From Paratractidigestivibacter faecalis (GTDB lineage: Bacteria > Actinomycetota > Coriobacteriia > Coriobacteriales > Atopobiaceae), in contig NZ_QSNG01000001.1 of the NCBI RefSeq assembly GCF_003416765.1, positions 1,576,742 to 1,640,741 of the forward strand: a stretch of DNA of 64,000 nucleotides. The letters run 5' to 3'. The notes beneath the pieces were generated by a model. It saw only the letters and a program-made list of their open reading frames with translations, made no database searches and had not been told where the DNA came from. Below, in pieces: positions 1-8,033 of the stretch. Made by a program: the position numbers and the translations under genes. How positions within the stretch are numbered: position 1 is the first letter of the stretch; every line of letters begins with the position of its first letter.

Positions 1-3000
1 TGATGACCTCGTATGCAGAAATCGAGTTCTTGCACTCCTTGGAGCCCGAGACGACCGTCCAGGTATAGATTCCGTTTTCCTCGGCAATCTCGACAGCCTC
101 CCCGCTCACGTCGGTCAGGGTAAGGCCCCCGTCATCCGTGTAGTCCCAGCTTCCCCTCAGCGGGAAGCGCTTGCCCGTGCTCCTGCCCACCTTGGCGTAG
201 AACTGCCTGTCGGCATAGAACATAATCGCCGCGTTGCCGTCAGTCGCCGCCGTGAACAGCGGCTGGGGCATATCGAGCGAGGTGCCGTGCTCAAGCCCGT
301 TGACCGCAAGAGAGTTGGCGAACACATACAGCGAACGGTGCACCGCTTCAAAGAGCGCATTCTGGATGACGGGATCATTCCTGTAGTCATCCTGGAGAAG
401 GACTGCATTGCAGGCGTCGATCTTCTCGTAGTTACCGGCAAAGAGCCAGAGGTGGTTGCCATTGATCAGACCGTCGACAGCGTCCATAAAGGAACACTCG
501 AAGTTGTCCGTGATAGTGGCTCCCTTATAGCCGAGCTCGCCCTCGAGGAAGTCGACGAGAAGGGCATGGCACTCGCCGGCCCACTCCATGCCAAGTCGGT
601 TGAAGCCCGTCATGAGACCGTTTGCGCCGCCCTCATCAATGGCCTTCTCAAACTGACGCAGGTAGATTTCTCTCATTGTCTGCTCGTTTGCCCACGAAGA
701 TACACCGTGTCGGTACTCTTCCTGGTCATTGCCCACCACATGCTTGGTGAAGACGATTCCGCCCTTCTGACGAATGCCCCGGGTCTCCTCCGCGCACGCA
801 CGTCCACCCAGATAGGGATCCTCGGAGAAGTACTCCATGTTGCGTCCAGAGTAGGGTGCGCGATGCGTGCCGCAGCTCCAGCCAAGGAGACTCGTCGACT
901 TACTCGTGACATTTGAGGAGTGGAGCATGCTCTCGCCGTTCATCCGACCGATAGCCTCGTTAATCTCAGTGCTGAAGGTAGCGGCGAGGACGTCCTTGGA
1001 GGGGTACTGGGTTATAAAGCCCCCAGAGACCTCGTAGCAGTCGCCTGACGACCCGCCCCAGCCCGCAGAGCCGTCGCGCTCGACGGTAACGGGCTTGCCA
1101 ACCTGCGGGAAGGCATGCTCCGTATTGATAATGAAGTCGACCATCTCCTCGTAGGTGAGCTTGGAGACGAGCTTCTCCCAGTCGGGGTCGTCGTAATCCT
1201 TCCCCGTCATGTCTGCCAGGACCACGTTGCTCTTCGTCTGCCCGAACTCGTGCCTAGCAACGGAGCCGGAGTCGCCCGACCCCGCCTTATACGTGAAGGG
1301 CCTGGCCAGATCCGCCATTTCGTCGGTATACCTGATATGAGTGGCGGCCTTAGGCAGCGTTGTCTCCCAATCGGAGCGAGAGAGCCAGACAACGGAGTTG
1401 TTTGCCTTGGTCATGGGGTTCTTGTTCGGATCGACCGAGTCAAAGTGGTTCGTCACAGCGGAACCCGTCACGGACGTCGAGAAGGTCTGGGCGTCAAAGT
1501 CGGGATTCGACCAGACCCACAGGCAGTCCTGAGTGCCATCGGCAGTCATGCCGTCGGCGACCGTCTTGCCCTTGGCGGAAAGGATGTTGTTCACGGCATC
1601 GTGCGAGGAGCCGGCAACAGTGAAGTAGTAGTCACCGTCATCGAGAATGTAGGTCTTGGCGTTGTTGGCGTCGTAGGAGGCGAGCTCGCGCTTGAAGACC
1701 TTGATGGAGAGCTGCTCAGAAGCCCCAGGCGCAAGCTCGGAGGTCTTCTCGTAGCCCTTGAGCTCGACAGCGGCCTTCTCCACACCGTTTTGGCGGTCAT
1801 AGTCGGTGTAGGGGCTCTGAACGTAAACGCAGACGGAGTGCGCACCCGCAACGGAACCCGTATTGCTGACGGTCACATTGACGGTGAAGGAGTCAGCATC
1901 CTCGACGACCTGGAAGTCCGAATATCCGAAAGTGGCGTAGGAAAGTCCAAATCCAAACGGATAGGCAACATAGGACGAGTAGTCGAAATCGCCCGCTTTT
2001 CCCTGGCCAAGGATGAAGTCTTCGTATCGGGTCTCGTAGTAGCGGTAACCCACATAGATGCTCTCTGCGTAGACGTAGTTGTGGCGCCAGTGATTGCCCA
2101 TGCTGTTGCCGGGCGCCCATTTGTCGGATTCCGCCTGGACGTCTTCGGCCTTACCGTCGGAAAGCAGGGAGAGGTCCGCGTCGATACGGCCAAAGTTTGC
2201 CATAACGGGATTGAGACGGTTGTTCTTGTACAGGGAGTCCGGCATACGGCCAGAGGGATTGGCCTTGCCGTCAAGGATATCGACGAAGGAAGAGGAGCCG
2301 AGGGGTAGCTTAAGCTTGTAGTTAGTGAAGCTGATGTTACCCATCCAGAGGAGGGAGTCCACGGCATCAGACCATGCCCCATCCTCCCAGCTCACGTTGT
2401 TTGACATGCACAGGACGACGATCATCTTCGTGAACGTCCCCGCACGGCGCATCTCCGCAACGCCAGAGAGCATGTCCTTCTCCTCCTGGGAGAGCGCCAA
2501 ATAGTCGTGCTCCTCATACCACTGGGCATCGCAGCCTTCGTTGCAGGTGCGGCCAAGGAAGACGACGGCGACGCCGGACGCTTCGGCCAAAAAGCCGGCG
2601 CCCTGGACATCGGCCCAGGGATTCTCGTTTACCTGCCAGCTTGTCGAGTTCTGAGGGCCAGCGGCGTAAAACTGCCATGCGGCGTCATCGAAAGCAAACC
2701 CCGCGTCCTTCATGGCTTCATCAAAACCGGGCATGAAGAGAGGGCCGGCATTGCCGAAAGCCGTCACCTTGCCGTCTTGGGAAGAGAGAGGCAGGGCCTG
2801 GCCCTCGTTGCGAAGAAGCACGACGCCCTCGTGAACGACGCGCCTAAACAGCTCGTTCTGAGCTTCCGCAAGCTGCTTCTCACCATCAAGGGTGTAGGCG
2901 TAGTCGCTCTTGTAGACCTCATTCTTGATGGATGAGAAGTCCTGGGGAACGACCGACTCCTTCTTGGCATCCGTCGCGCCCGGTATGCTGCAGCCGGCAA

Positions 3001-3067
3001 GGCCGGCCAGGACGGCGGCCGACGCGCTTCCCAGAACAAACCCTCTACGAGTCATGCTGAGCTTCAT
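1..3067 (-). CDS. Glycoside hydrolase family 3 lipoprotein, permuted domain order (3' end beyond window)
   Basis: The frame is open from ATG at 3067 to the window edge, so about 1,022 residues are visible and the C-terminus is missing. The N-terminus reads MTRRGFVLGS, a twin-arginine-like motif, then a hydrophobic stretch and lipobox LAGC (Cys26), so a lipid-anchored exported protein is likely. The first half resembles the GH3 C-terminal sandwich domain and then a fibronectin-III-like domain (YPFGFGLSYATF near residue 385). The TIM-barrel catalytic part comes last: KHVVGNDQEEYRHG is the conserved KH...Q/E segment and ITDNFECS is the likely nucleophile region (Asp). This order is the reverse of ordinary GH3 enzymes and is known from some beta-glucosidases, such as that of Ruminococcus albus. 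Expected role: release of terminal beta-linked sugars outside the membrane. The substrate cannot be read from sequence. A GGGAAGAAC stretch precedes the ATG as a plausible ribosome site. Confidence 0.85.
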   Translation of the reverse strand, partial: MKLSMTRRGFVLGSASAAVLAGLAGCSIPGATDAKKESVVPQDFSSIKNEVYKSDYAYTLDGEKQLAEAQNELFRRVVHEGVVLLRNEGQALPLSSQDGKVTAFGNAGPLFMPGFDEAMKDAGFAFDDAAWQFYAAGPQNSTSWQVNENPWADVQGAGFLAEASGVAVVFLGRTCNEGCDAQWYEEHDYLALSQEEKDMLSGVAEMRRAGTFTKMIVVLCMSNNVSWEDGAWSDAVDSLLWMGNISFTNYKLKLPLGSSSFVDILDGKANPSGRMPDSLYKNNRLNPVMANFGRIDADLSLLSDGKAEDVQAESDKWAPGNSMGNHWRHNYVYAESIYVGYRYYETRYEDFILGQGKAGDFDYSSYVAYPFGFGLSYATFGYSDFQVVEDADSFTVNVTVSNTGSVAGAHSVCVYVQSPYTDYDRQNGVEKAAVELKGYEKTSELAPGASEQLSIKVFKRELASYDANNAKTYILDDGDYYFTVAGSSHDAVNNILSAKGKTVADGMTADGTQDCLWVWSNPDFDAQTFSTSVTGSAVTNHFDSVDPNKNPMTKANNSVVWLSRSDWETTLPKAATHIRYTDEMADLARPFTYKAGSGDSGSVARHEFGQTKSNVVLADMTGKDYDDPDWEKLVSKLTYEEMVDFIINTEHAFPQVGKPVTVERDGSAGWGGSSGDCYEVSGGFITQYPSKDVLAATFSTEINEAIGRMNGESMLHSSNVTSKSTSLLGWSCGTHRAPYSGRNMEYFSEDPYLGGRACAEETRGIRQKGGIVFTKHVVGNDQEEYRHGVSSWANEQTMREIYLRQFEKAIDEGGANGLMTGFNRLGMEWAGECHALLVDFLEGELGYKGATITDNFECSFMDAVDGLINGNHLWLFAGNYEKIDACNAVLLQDDYRNDPVIQNALFEAVHRSLYVFANSLAVNGLEHGTSLDMPQPLFTAATDGNAAIMFYADRQFYAKVGRSTGKRFPLRGSWDYTDDGGLTLTDVSGEAVEIAEENGIYTWTVVSGSKECKNSISAYEVI

Positions 3068-3662
3068 GTTCTTCCCTTCTTCCCACGCCCCAGTGTGGGA
3101 CGTTTCCGGTCCGCCCGCAGGCAGAAAAGCTTGATGCCGCACCGCCCGCCGACGGGGCCGCGGAGCCGGCCAGAAGAGGGACCGGCTCCGCGGAAGGGAG
3201 GGCAAGAGGCGAGGCATCGACCTCTTGGCTTAAAAGATAGGGAGCCGGTTTGGGTTGTTTTAAGCCACCGTACGAACTGCGCGCGGCGACACCAAACGTG
3301 TCCGCCCGCGCACGAATGGCAGGTTTTGCGTCACGAGATGCATTTTTTTGCCGACCGGCGAGCGGTTGCGTTCCGCCGGCGAGCGGCTGGGCGCTTTGGC
3401 GAGCTTTCGGGTTTGGCTGCGGTTCCGCTTTCGGGTTTGGCGATTATCTCGCCCGAAAGCGGCTTGGCGGAGCGGCGCGTGAACGCCTGGGGCGGCAAAA
3501 CAGCCGTTCAGTGAACGCCTGGATTGAAGACACGCGTTCACTGAACGGCTGAATTGAAGCCCCAGGCGTTCACGAGAGGCGTTCACGGCAGACGGACAGC
3601 CGAGAAGGGCGCGGCATGGCGGCAACGTCCCCTGCGCCACGCGCTTCTCGCCCGCCGCGGCG
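3068..3662. other. Intergenic region with palindromic repeats, no gene seen
   Basis: This roughly 600-base gap separates two leftward genes. It must hold the GH3 promoter, but no convincing -35/-10 pair stands out. The part near 3479-3600 is filled by a 96-bp nested palindrome (entered separately) and one extra copy of its GGCGTTCAC end. Short open frames here are repeat-derived and not credible genes. Confidence 0.6.
3479..3574. repeat. 96-bp nested palindromic element, copy A
   Basis: The element starts GTGAACGCCTGG and ends CCAGGCGTTCACG, so its ends are mutually inverted. Inside is a perfect 18-bp inverted pair at 3501-3518 and 3534-3551. A second copy of identical length lies at 62184-62279 with two compensatory changes in that inner stem. 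The element is probably transcribed as a folded RNA or acts as a REP-like mobile unit. No coding potential is visible. Confidence 0.85.
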
Positions 3663-4397
3663 CTACATCATGACGGCGTTCTTCTTGCTGAGGAAGTCCA
3701 TGTAGGCCAGCTTGACCTCGGCGGTCTTGGAGCGGCTGATGGGGATGAGCTCGCCGGCGACGGTCAGGCCCTTGGAGCTCAGCTGGCTCACGTGGGCAAA
3801 GTTGACCAAAAAGCCCTTGTGCACGCGGTAGAACCCCAGCGAAGTCAGGCGCTCGGCCAGCTCGTCCAGAGTGACCAGCACGGTCTCCACGTGGCCGTTT
3901 GTCATGTGCATCATCTTGTCGCGGCCGCGGGCCTCCACGTAGAGGATCTCGTCGGCAGAGAACGTGCCCATGGCGTGGGCCATCTTGAGCGTCACCACGC
4001 GCTCAGTGCGCGAGCTCTTCCACGCGCGTACGAAGGCGGCCATGGCCTGCGCCATGTCCTCGGTGAAGTGGCTCTTGCGCACAAAGGAGAGCGGCCGCAG
4101 CGGCAGCGACTCAAAGACGCGGTCCTCGCTGTTGGAGACAAAGACGATCTCGGTCTTGGAGCCGCCCTCGCGCAGGGCACGCCCAAAGGTGATGCCGTCC
4201 ACGCTGGGCATCTCTATGTCAAGGAGCACCAGGTCAAAGGTCACGTCGTCAAGCCGGCGAGCCAGGGGCTCCACGCCGTTGAAGACCTCGATGTCCGCCT
4301 GCGCGCCCTGGCGCGCGAGCTCGCGCTCCGCCGCGCCCGAGATGGACGAGGCCGCAAAGGGCTCGTCGTCGCAGACGGCTATGTGAAACTGAAGCAT
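3663..4397 (-). CDS. LytTR-family response regulator (AgrA/ComE type)
   Basis: This 244-residue protein has a receiver domain at about 1-120: acidic pair Asp10-Asp11, phospho-acceptor Asp60 in LVLLDIEMP, and a Lys in FVRKSHF. A LytTR DNA-binding domain follows (about 133-240; FYRVHKGFLVNFAHV and IPISRSK are typical). Such regulators bind pairs of imperfect direct repeats upstream of target promoters. It lies 70 bases downstream of a GHKL histidine kinase on the same strand, forming a peptide-sensing type two-component pair. No AgrD/ComC-like signal peptide or processing gene is visible nearby, so either the ligand is encoded elsewhere or the pair senses something else. The target genes are unknown. 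Confidence 0.92.
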   Translation of the reverse strand: MLQFHIAVCDDEPFAASSISGAAERELARQGAQADIEVFNGVEPLARRLDDVTFDLVLLDIEMPSVDGITFGRALREGGSKTEIVFVSNSEDRVFESLPLRPLSFVRKSHFTEDMAQAMAAFVRAWKSSRTERVVTLKMAHAMGTFSADEILYVEARGRDKMMHMTNGHVETVLVTLDELAERLTSLGFYRVHKGFLVNFAHVSQLSSKGLTVAGELIPISRSKTAEVKLAYMDFLSKKNAVMM

Positions 4398-4467
4398 GTA
4401 CCCTCCCCTTGGTGCTCGCCGGGCTCGCGCCCGGCAGGCGGCCCTCCCCGACCGCCGCGCCAGCCGC

Positions 4468-5769
4468 CTAGGCCAGCGCGAGCATCACCTTAGCCGTAAA
4501 GACGCCGTCCGCAAACGAGAAATCGGCGACGCCGTCGTACTTCTCGGCTATCTTGCGAACTATGCCGGTGCCATATCCGTGCAGGTCAGCATCGGTTTTT
4601 GTGGTGCGCAGCCGGCCGTCTTCCACAACGGTGGGCGCGGCGGCGGCCGGGTTTGAGACGTTGACTATGAGCGAGCCCTGGTCGGCGATAAGCGCCAACC
4701 GCACGCACTTCCGCCCTGCCGGGACGTCCGCGCAGGCCTCGATGGCATTGTCCATGAGGTTCATGACAACGCTTGCAAGATCTATCTCCTCGAAGGGGAG
4801 TTCGGGCGGCACGGCAATGCGCGAGTCAACGTCCACGCCCGCCGCCGTCGCGCGCGAGAGCTCGAGGTTGACGATGTCATCCACCAGACGGTTGCCACTG
4901 TTGACGTGCAGAAACGTTGGGTTTGCGCGCATGGACATCTCACCAAAGAACTCCTCGGCCTGTTTGTAGTCCTGGCGCTCAAGCAAAAGCTTGATGTAGG
5001 CGTACTGGTTCTTGACCTCATGGCGCAGGACGCGGAGGTTCTCGCCGCTCTCTCGGTAGGCGTCCAGCGCGGCAAGGCGGGCGTCCATGAGGTGGCGCTC
5101 GGCCTGGAGGCGCCGGCGCTCCTCGAAGCCACGGACCAGGCGCAGCACGGCGTAGTAGACCACGAGCTCGGCCACCTGGCCGCTGAGGCACGTGAGCACG
5201 CTCTCCAGGGTGCTCACCGAGTAGGGTGCCACGCCAATGTCGCTGCGCAGGTAGAGGATGGCGCGAGCCACCAGGCCGGACGCGCAGACCACAATGACCG
5301 GCACCACGGAGGTAAGCGAGACGTCCGGGCCCTCCAGCGAGCCCTGCCGCTCCAGCAGCTGGATTGCGGCGAGGACCGCCAGCATGTAGGCGAGCGACAC
5401 GGCCGCCGCGGCGTAGATGCCGCCATGGACCTGGGCGTTCACGACCTCGGCTGCGGTGAGCGAGTACATCCAGGCGCACATGAGCAGGCAGGTGCGGGTA
5501 AGACGCGCCGGGGCGCGGAAGTCCCTGACGAGAAGCGCGCAGGCGCAGGCCGGAAGCACCGTCCACGTGATTGAGTTGGGAAACACCAGGTCACTGATAG
5601 TGCCGAGGAGCCAGGTGGCCAGAAGCGCCACTGCAAGGCGACGCAGGAGTGTGAGCCACAGGCGCGGCCGGCCGTCCAGGCGCGTGAGCATGAGCGCGAT
5701 GGAGACGGCATACGCGGCGTTGTACGGCGAGACCACGCTCGCCCTCAGCGTGGCGAGAAATGCTTCCAT
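4468..5769 (-). CDS. GHKL-domain sensor histidine kinase (AgrC/ComD type)
   Basis: This 433-residue protein has about six hydrophobic segments in residues 10-210, then a short coiled region and a cytoplasmic kinase module. The phospho-acceptor motif is RHEVKNQ with His250. The N-box is NLMDNAIEAC (about 336-345) and the glycine-rich ATP lid is HGYGTGIVRKI near 395-405. This is the HPK10 family layout: a polytopic sensor and a GHKL ATPase without a separate HisKA dimer domain. It should phosphorylate the LytTR regulator encoded just downstream. Neither gene shows a phage or island context. The ligand cannot be predicted. Confidence 0.92.
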   Translation of the reverse strand: MEAFLATLRASVVSPYNAAYAVSIALMLTRLDGRPRLWLTLLRRLAVALLATWLLGTISDLVFPNSITWTVLPACACALLVRDFRAPARLTRTCLLMCAWMYSLTAAEVVNAQVHGGIYAAAAVSLAYMLAVLAAIQLLERQGSLEGPDVSLTSVVPVIVVCASGLVARAILYLRSDIGVAPYSVSTLESVLTCLSGQVAELVVYYAVLRLVRGFEERRRLQAERHLMDARLAALDAYRESGENLRVLRHEVKNQYAYIKLLLERQDYKQAEEFFGEMSMRANPTFLHVNSGNRLVDDIVNLELSRATAAGVDVDSRIAVPPELPFEEIDLASVVMNLMDNAIEACADVPAGRKCVRLALIADQGSLIVNVSNPAAAAPTVVEDGRLRTTKTDADLHGYGTGIVRKIAEKYDGVADFSFADGVFTAKVMLALA

Positions 5770-5887
5770 GCCCGGCCTCCGTCCCTGACTCGCGTTGCCT
5801 CCTTGGCCAATTGTGCCTGAACGCGAGCCTGGCGGGGGCCGAGCCGAGGATGCGTCACAAACAGCCGCGTTTTTGTCACCACCGGAG

Positions 5888-5958
5888 CACCTGCCAAAGG
5901 GGACTGTCCCCGTTGGCAGGTGGCGTGGCGGGCCGACGAGAAAAAGGGACTGTCCCTT
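5888..5958. terminator. Two GGGACTGTCCC-centred palindromes
   Basis: A 35-bp near-perfect palindrome (5888-5922) has arms CACCTGCCAA and TTGGCAGGTG around GGGGACTGTCCCC. A second short core, AAGGGACTGTCCCTT, lies at 5944-5958, ten bases past the stop of the FAD gene. Both lie between two leftward genes and probably act as terminators. The same core recurs at 12615 and 57806. Confidence 0.6.
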
Positions 5959-5967
5959 GCGGGGTGG

Positions 5968-7305
5968 CTACAGCAGGCCAAGTCCGTCGAAGTCGGCAAG
6001 CTCGACGCCGGCGGCGAGGGCCCTCGCGCAGGCGCGGCCCGCGCTGTCGCCCATGTCGACGGCCGTCTGCTGGATGCGGACGCTCGCCTGCACCAGGAAG
6101 CTCGTGGAGATGCAGCGGCCCACGGTCAGCATGTTGCGCACCGCCCCGTTGGTCAGGCACCGGTAGGGAATCTCATAGTACTCCCCGGGCTTGTACTTCT
6201 CCATGTGCACCAGGCCCTTTGTGGCGGAGTGCACGTCAATGTACCAGGTCCCCCTGGCAACCGCGTCGTTAAAGCGTGCGCGGCGGACGTAGTCGTCCAC
6301 GTCCAGGACGTAGCTTCCCTGGATGCGCCAGCTCTCGCGCACGCCGAGCATCCCTGCCTCGCGAATCAAGAACGCGCCCTCAAAGCCGGGCATGTGCCGC
6401 GTGAGGAACGTGACAAGCCTGCGCACCCTGCGGCGCCCCTCACTCAGCGCCTCGGAGCGCGCCAGCGCCGACGTGTTGCTCTTGAGCGCAGGCAGGTGCG
6501 GGCAGTTGAACGCCATGCAGCCCGGCTCCCCGGGAAGCGAGAAGCACTGGTAGTAGACGAGGTCGTCCTCCTTGAGCGCGCCCTCCTCCACACCCTTGCG
6601 AAAGAGCGGCTCCAGCTTGAACCCCTTGCCCGCGACCATGGCGGACTCCCAGAAGTAGCCCTCCTTGAGGGGGCTGAACTCGTCTCCCAGGGACAGGCAG
6701 TACTGCCGGTACTTCTCGACGTCGATGCCACCCATCTCAAAGCGCAGCGAGCACATCTGGTTGTTGCCGTCATCATCGCCCGCCACGCAGGGCACCCCCG
6801 CCACGCGCGAGAGCACGGCGTCTCCCGTCGCGTCCACAAACTGGGTGGCGAGAAGTGCGCGCGGTCCCTCGACCGTCATGACCTCGATGGCCTGGATGCG
6901 CTCCTCGCAAACGTCGGCCGCAACGAGGGTCGCGTCGTAGAGAACCTGGCCGCCGGCCTCGAGGAGCATGTCCTCGCAGACCTCGGCGAACGTCTCCGGC
7001 GTGAACCAGATGTAGCCCATGAGATCACCGTCCTCCCTGATGGTGACGCCAAGGTCGTTGAGGCGGCGCTCGATTTCCCGCAGATTGTGGCCGTGCGGCA
7101 CGCGCGAGTCCATCATGGGCGTCACGAGCGCGTGCGTCGGGGTGCCACCCAGGGACGAGGCCTTCTCGACCACCAGCACGCGGTTCTTCTCGCGGGCGGC
7201 GCTTATCGCCGCCGAGGCGCCGGCGGTGCCGCCGCCCACCACGACGGTGTCCCACTCCCCAAGGACAGGGACCTCGACAGAACCAAACCTGTGGACGCTC
7301 ATCAT
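5968..7305 (-). CDS. FAD-dependent oxidoreductase (FAD_oxidored, PF12831 type)
   Basis: About 445 residues. The dinucleotide-binding fold is at the N-terminus (VVVGGGTAGASAAISAA followed by VVEKASSLGG), the usual FAD P-loop. A second conserved segment, FVDATGDAVLSRVAG, is typical of the PF12831 family. GGAGAG precedes two consecutive ATG codons (7305 and 7302). I take 7305; an in-frame ATG at 7356 would add 17 weakly supported residues. It is the last gene of a leftward run that begins with a transporter at 11592 and includes a hydantoinase/oxoprolinase-type protein, so it probably oxidises or reduces an intermediate of that pathway. Reaction and substrate are unknown. No signal peptide is seen, so it is cytoplasmic. 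Confidence 0.85.
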   Translation of the reverse strand: MMSVHRFGSVEVPVLGEWDTVVVGGGTAGASAAISAAREKNRVLVVEKASSLGGTPTHALVTPMMDSRVPHGHNLREIERRLNDLGVTIREDGDLMGYIWFTPETFAEVCEDMLLEAGGQVLYDATLVAADVCEERIQAIEVMTVEGPRALLATQFVDATGDAVLSRVAGVPCVAGDDDGNNQMCSLRFEMGGIDVEKYRQYCLSLGDEFSPLKEGYFWESAMVAGKGFKLEPLFRKGVEEGALKEDDLVYYQCFSLPGEPGCMAFNCPHLPALKSNTSALARSEALSEGRRRVRRLVTFLTRHMPGFEGAFLIREAGMLGVRESWRIQGSYVLDVDDYVRRARFNDAVARGTWYIDVHSATKGLVHMEKYKPGEYYEIPYRCLTNGAVRNMLTVGRCISTSFLVQASVRIQQTAVDMGDSAGRACARALAAGVELADFDGLGLL

Positions 7306-7373
7306 CTCTCCAATCAAAGGTGTTCCATGAGAAAAAAGGCCCGTCTGAACAGGCAAGATCCAATCAGTCCGCG

Positions 7374-8030
7374 CTAGGTGCCCAGAATCTTGCGGGCAAG
7401 CGCAAGCTCGTCGAGAAGGGCCTGGCGCTCCAGGGACCCCTCGGCCAGAAGGAACGTGGCGTCAATCCAGCTGGGTAGCAGCGCACTTGACGTCACGCGC
7501 CGCGCAAAGGCGTGGGCGGCAAGCTCGCTTGAGCGCGCGACCGCTCTGGGACGGGCGCCCAGAAGGCCGCGGACCCTGACCTTGGGGACGGCGTCCACGG
7601 TCAGAGGACCGTCGGAGAACTCGAGGGCGTGATAGAGCTCGTGGGCCAGGTGAAGCCGCTCGAGCTCCTCCTCCCCCACCTCAACGCCGGAGGCCAGGAG
7701 TGCCGCCCGCTTTCTGGCAACCTCGCCAACGTAGAGTTCGACGGTCCCGCCCTTCTCGCCGCCCGGGAGCGCTCGGGTCATGGCGCACAGGCAGAAGCCC
7801 GGGCGGGAGCCGGGCGCTGGGCCGGACGTTCGACGCACCTCGTAGTCCAGGGAGGCAAGCGCCCCGATGGGCTCCCGCCCGACCCATCCGCCGGCGAGAA
7901 CCTGGCCACGCGCAAGGCATGCGTCCACAAGCGTAGGTAGGTCCCGCTCCTCCATACGCGAGAAGGCCGGATCTCCCATGAGCTGAAGGAGGGCTCCCTC
8001 CCGCTCGCAGAAGTCAGGGGCCGCAGCCAC
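7374..8030 (-). CDS. Uncharacterised HExxH protein (putative zincin-like fold)
   Basis: A 218-residue protein I do not recognise by name. Residues 130-134 read HELYH, a zinc-peptidase HExxH site in a helix-like context (LHLAHELYHALEF). About 35 residues later SSELAAHAFARRV offers a possible third ligand (Glu169), resembling the HExxH...E-A-FA arrangement of M78/ImmA-IrrE-like domains. It starts with GTG at 8030, three bases after the upstream hydantoinase stop; AAGGAG inside that gene's end, seven bases from the GTG, supports this start and translational coupling. It could be a processing peptidase, a metal-dependent amidohydrolase, or a non-catalytic partner of the hydantoinase-like protein. 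Only the motif and the tight operon linkage are direct observations. Confidence 0.7.
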   Translation of the reverse strand: MAAAPDFCEREGALLQLMGDPAFSRMEERDLPTLVDACLARGQVLAGGWVGREPIGALASLDYEVRRTSGPAPGSRPGFCLCAMTRALPGGEKGGTVELYVGEVARKRAALLASGVEVGEEELERLHLAHELYHALEFSDGPLTVDAVPKVRVRGLLGARPRAVARSSELAAHAFARRVTSSALLPSWIDATFLLAEGSLERQALLDELALARKILGT

Positions 8031-8033
8031 GGC

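Noticed and set aside
1115-2308. 397-codon rightward open frame
   Set aside because: It is the antisense of the GH3 gene, whose leftward frame is open throughout and carries clear family motifs.
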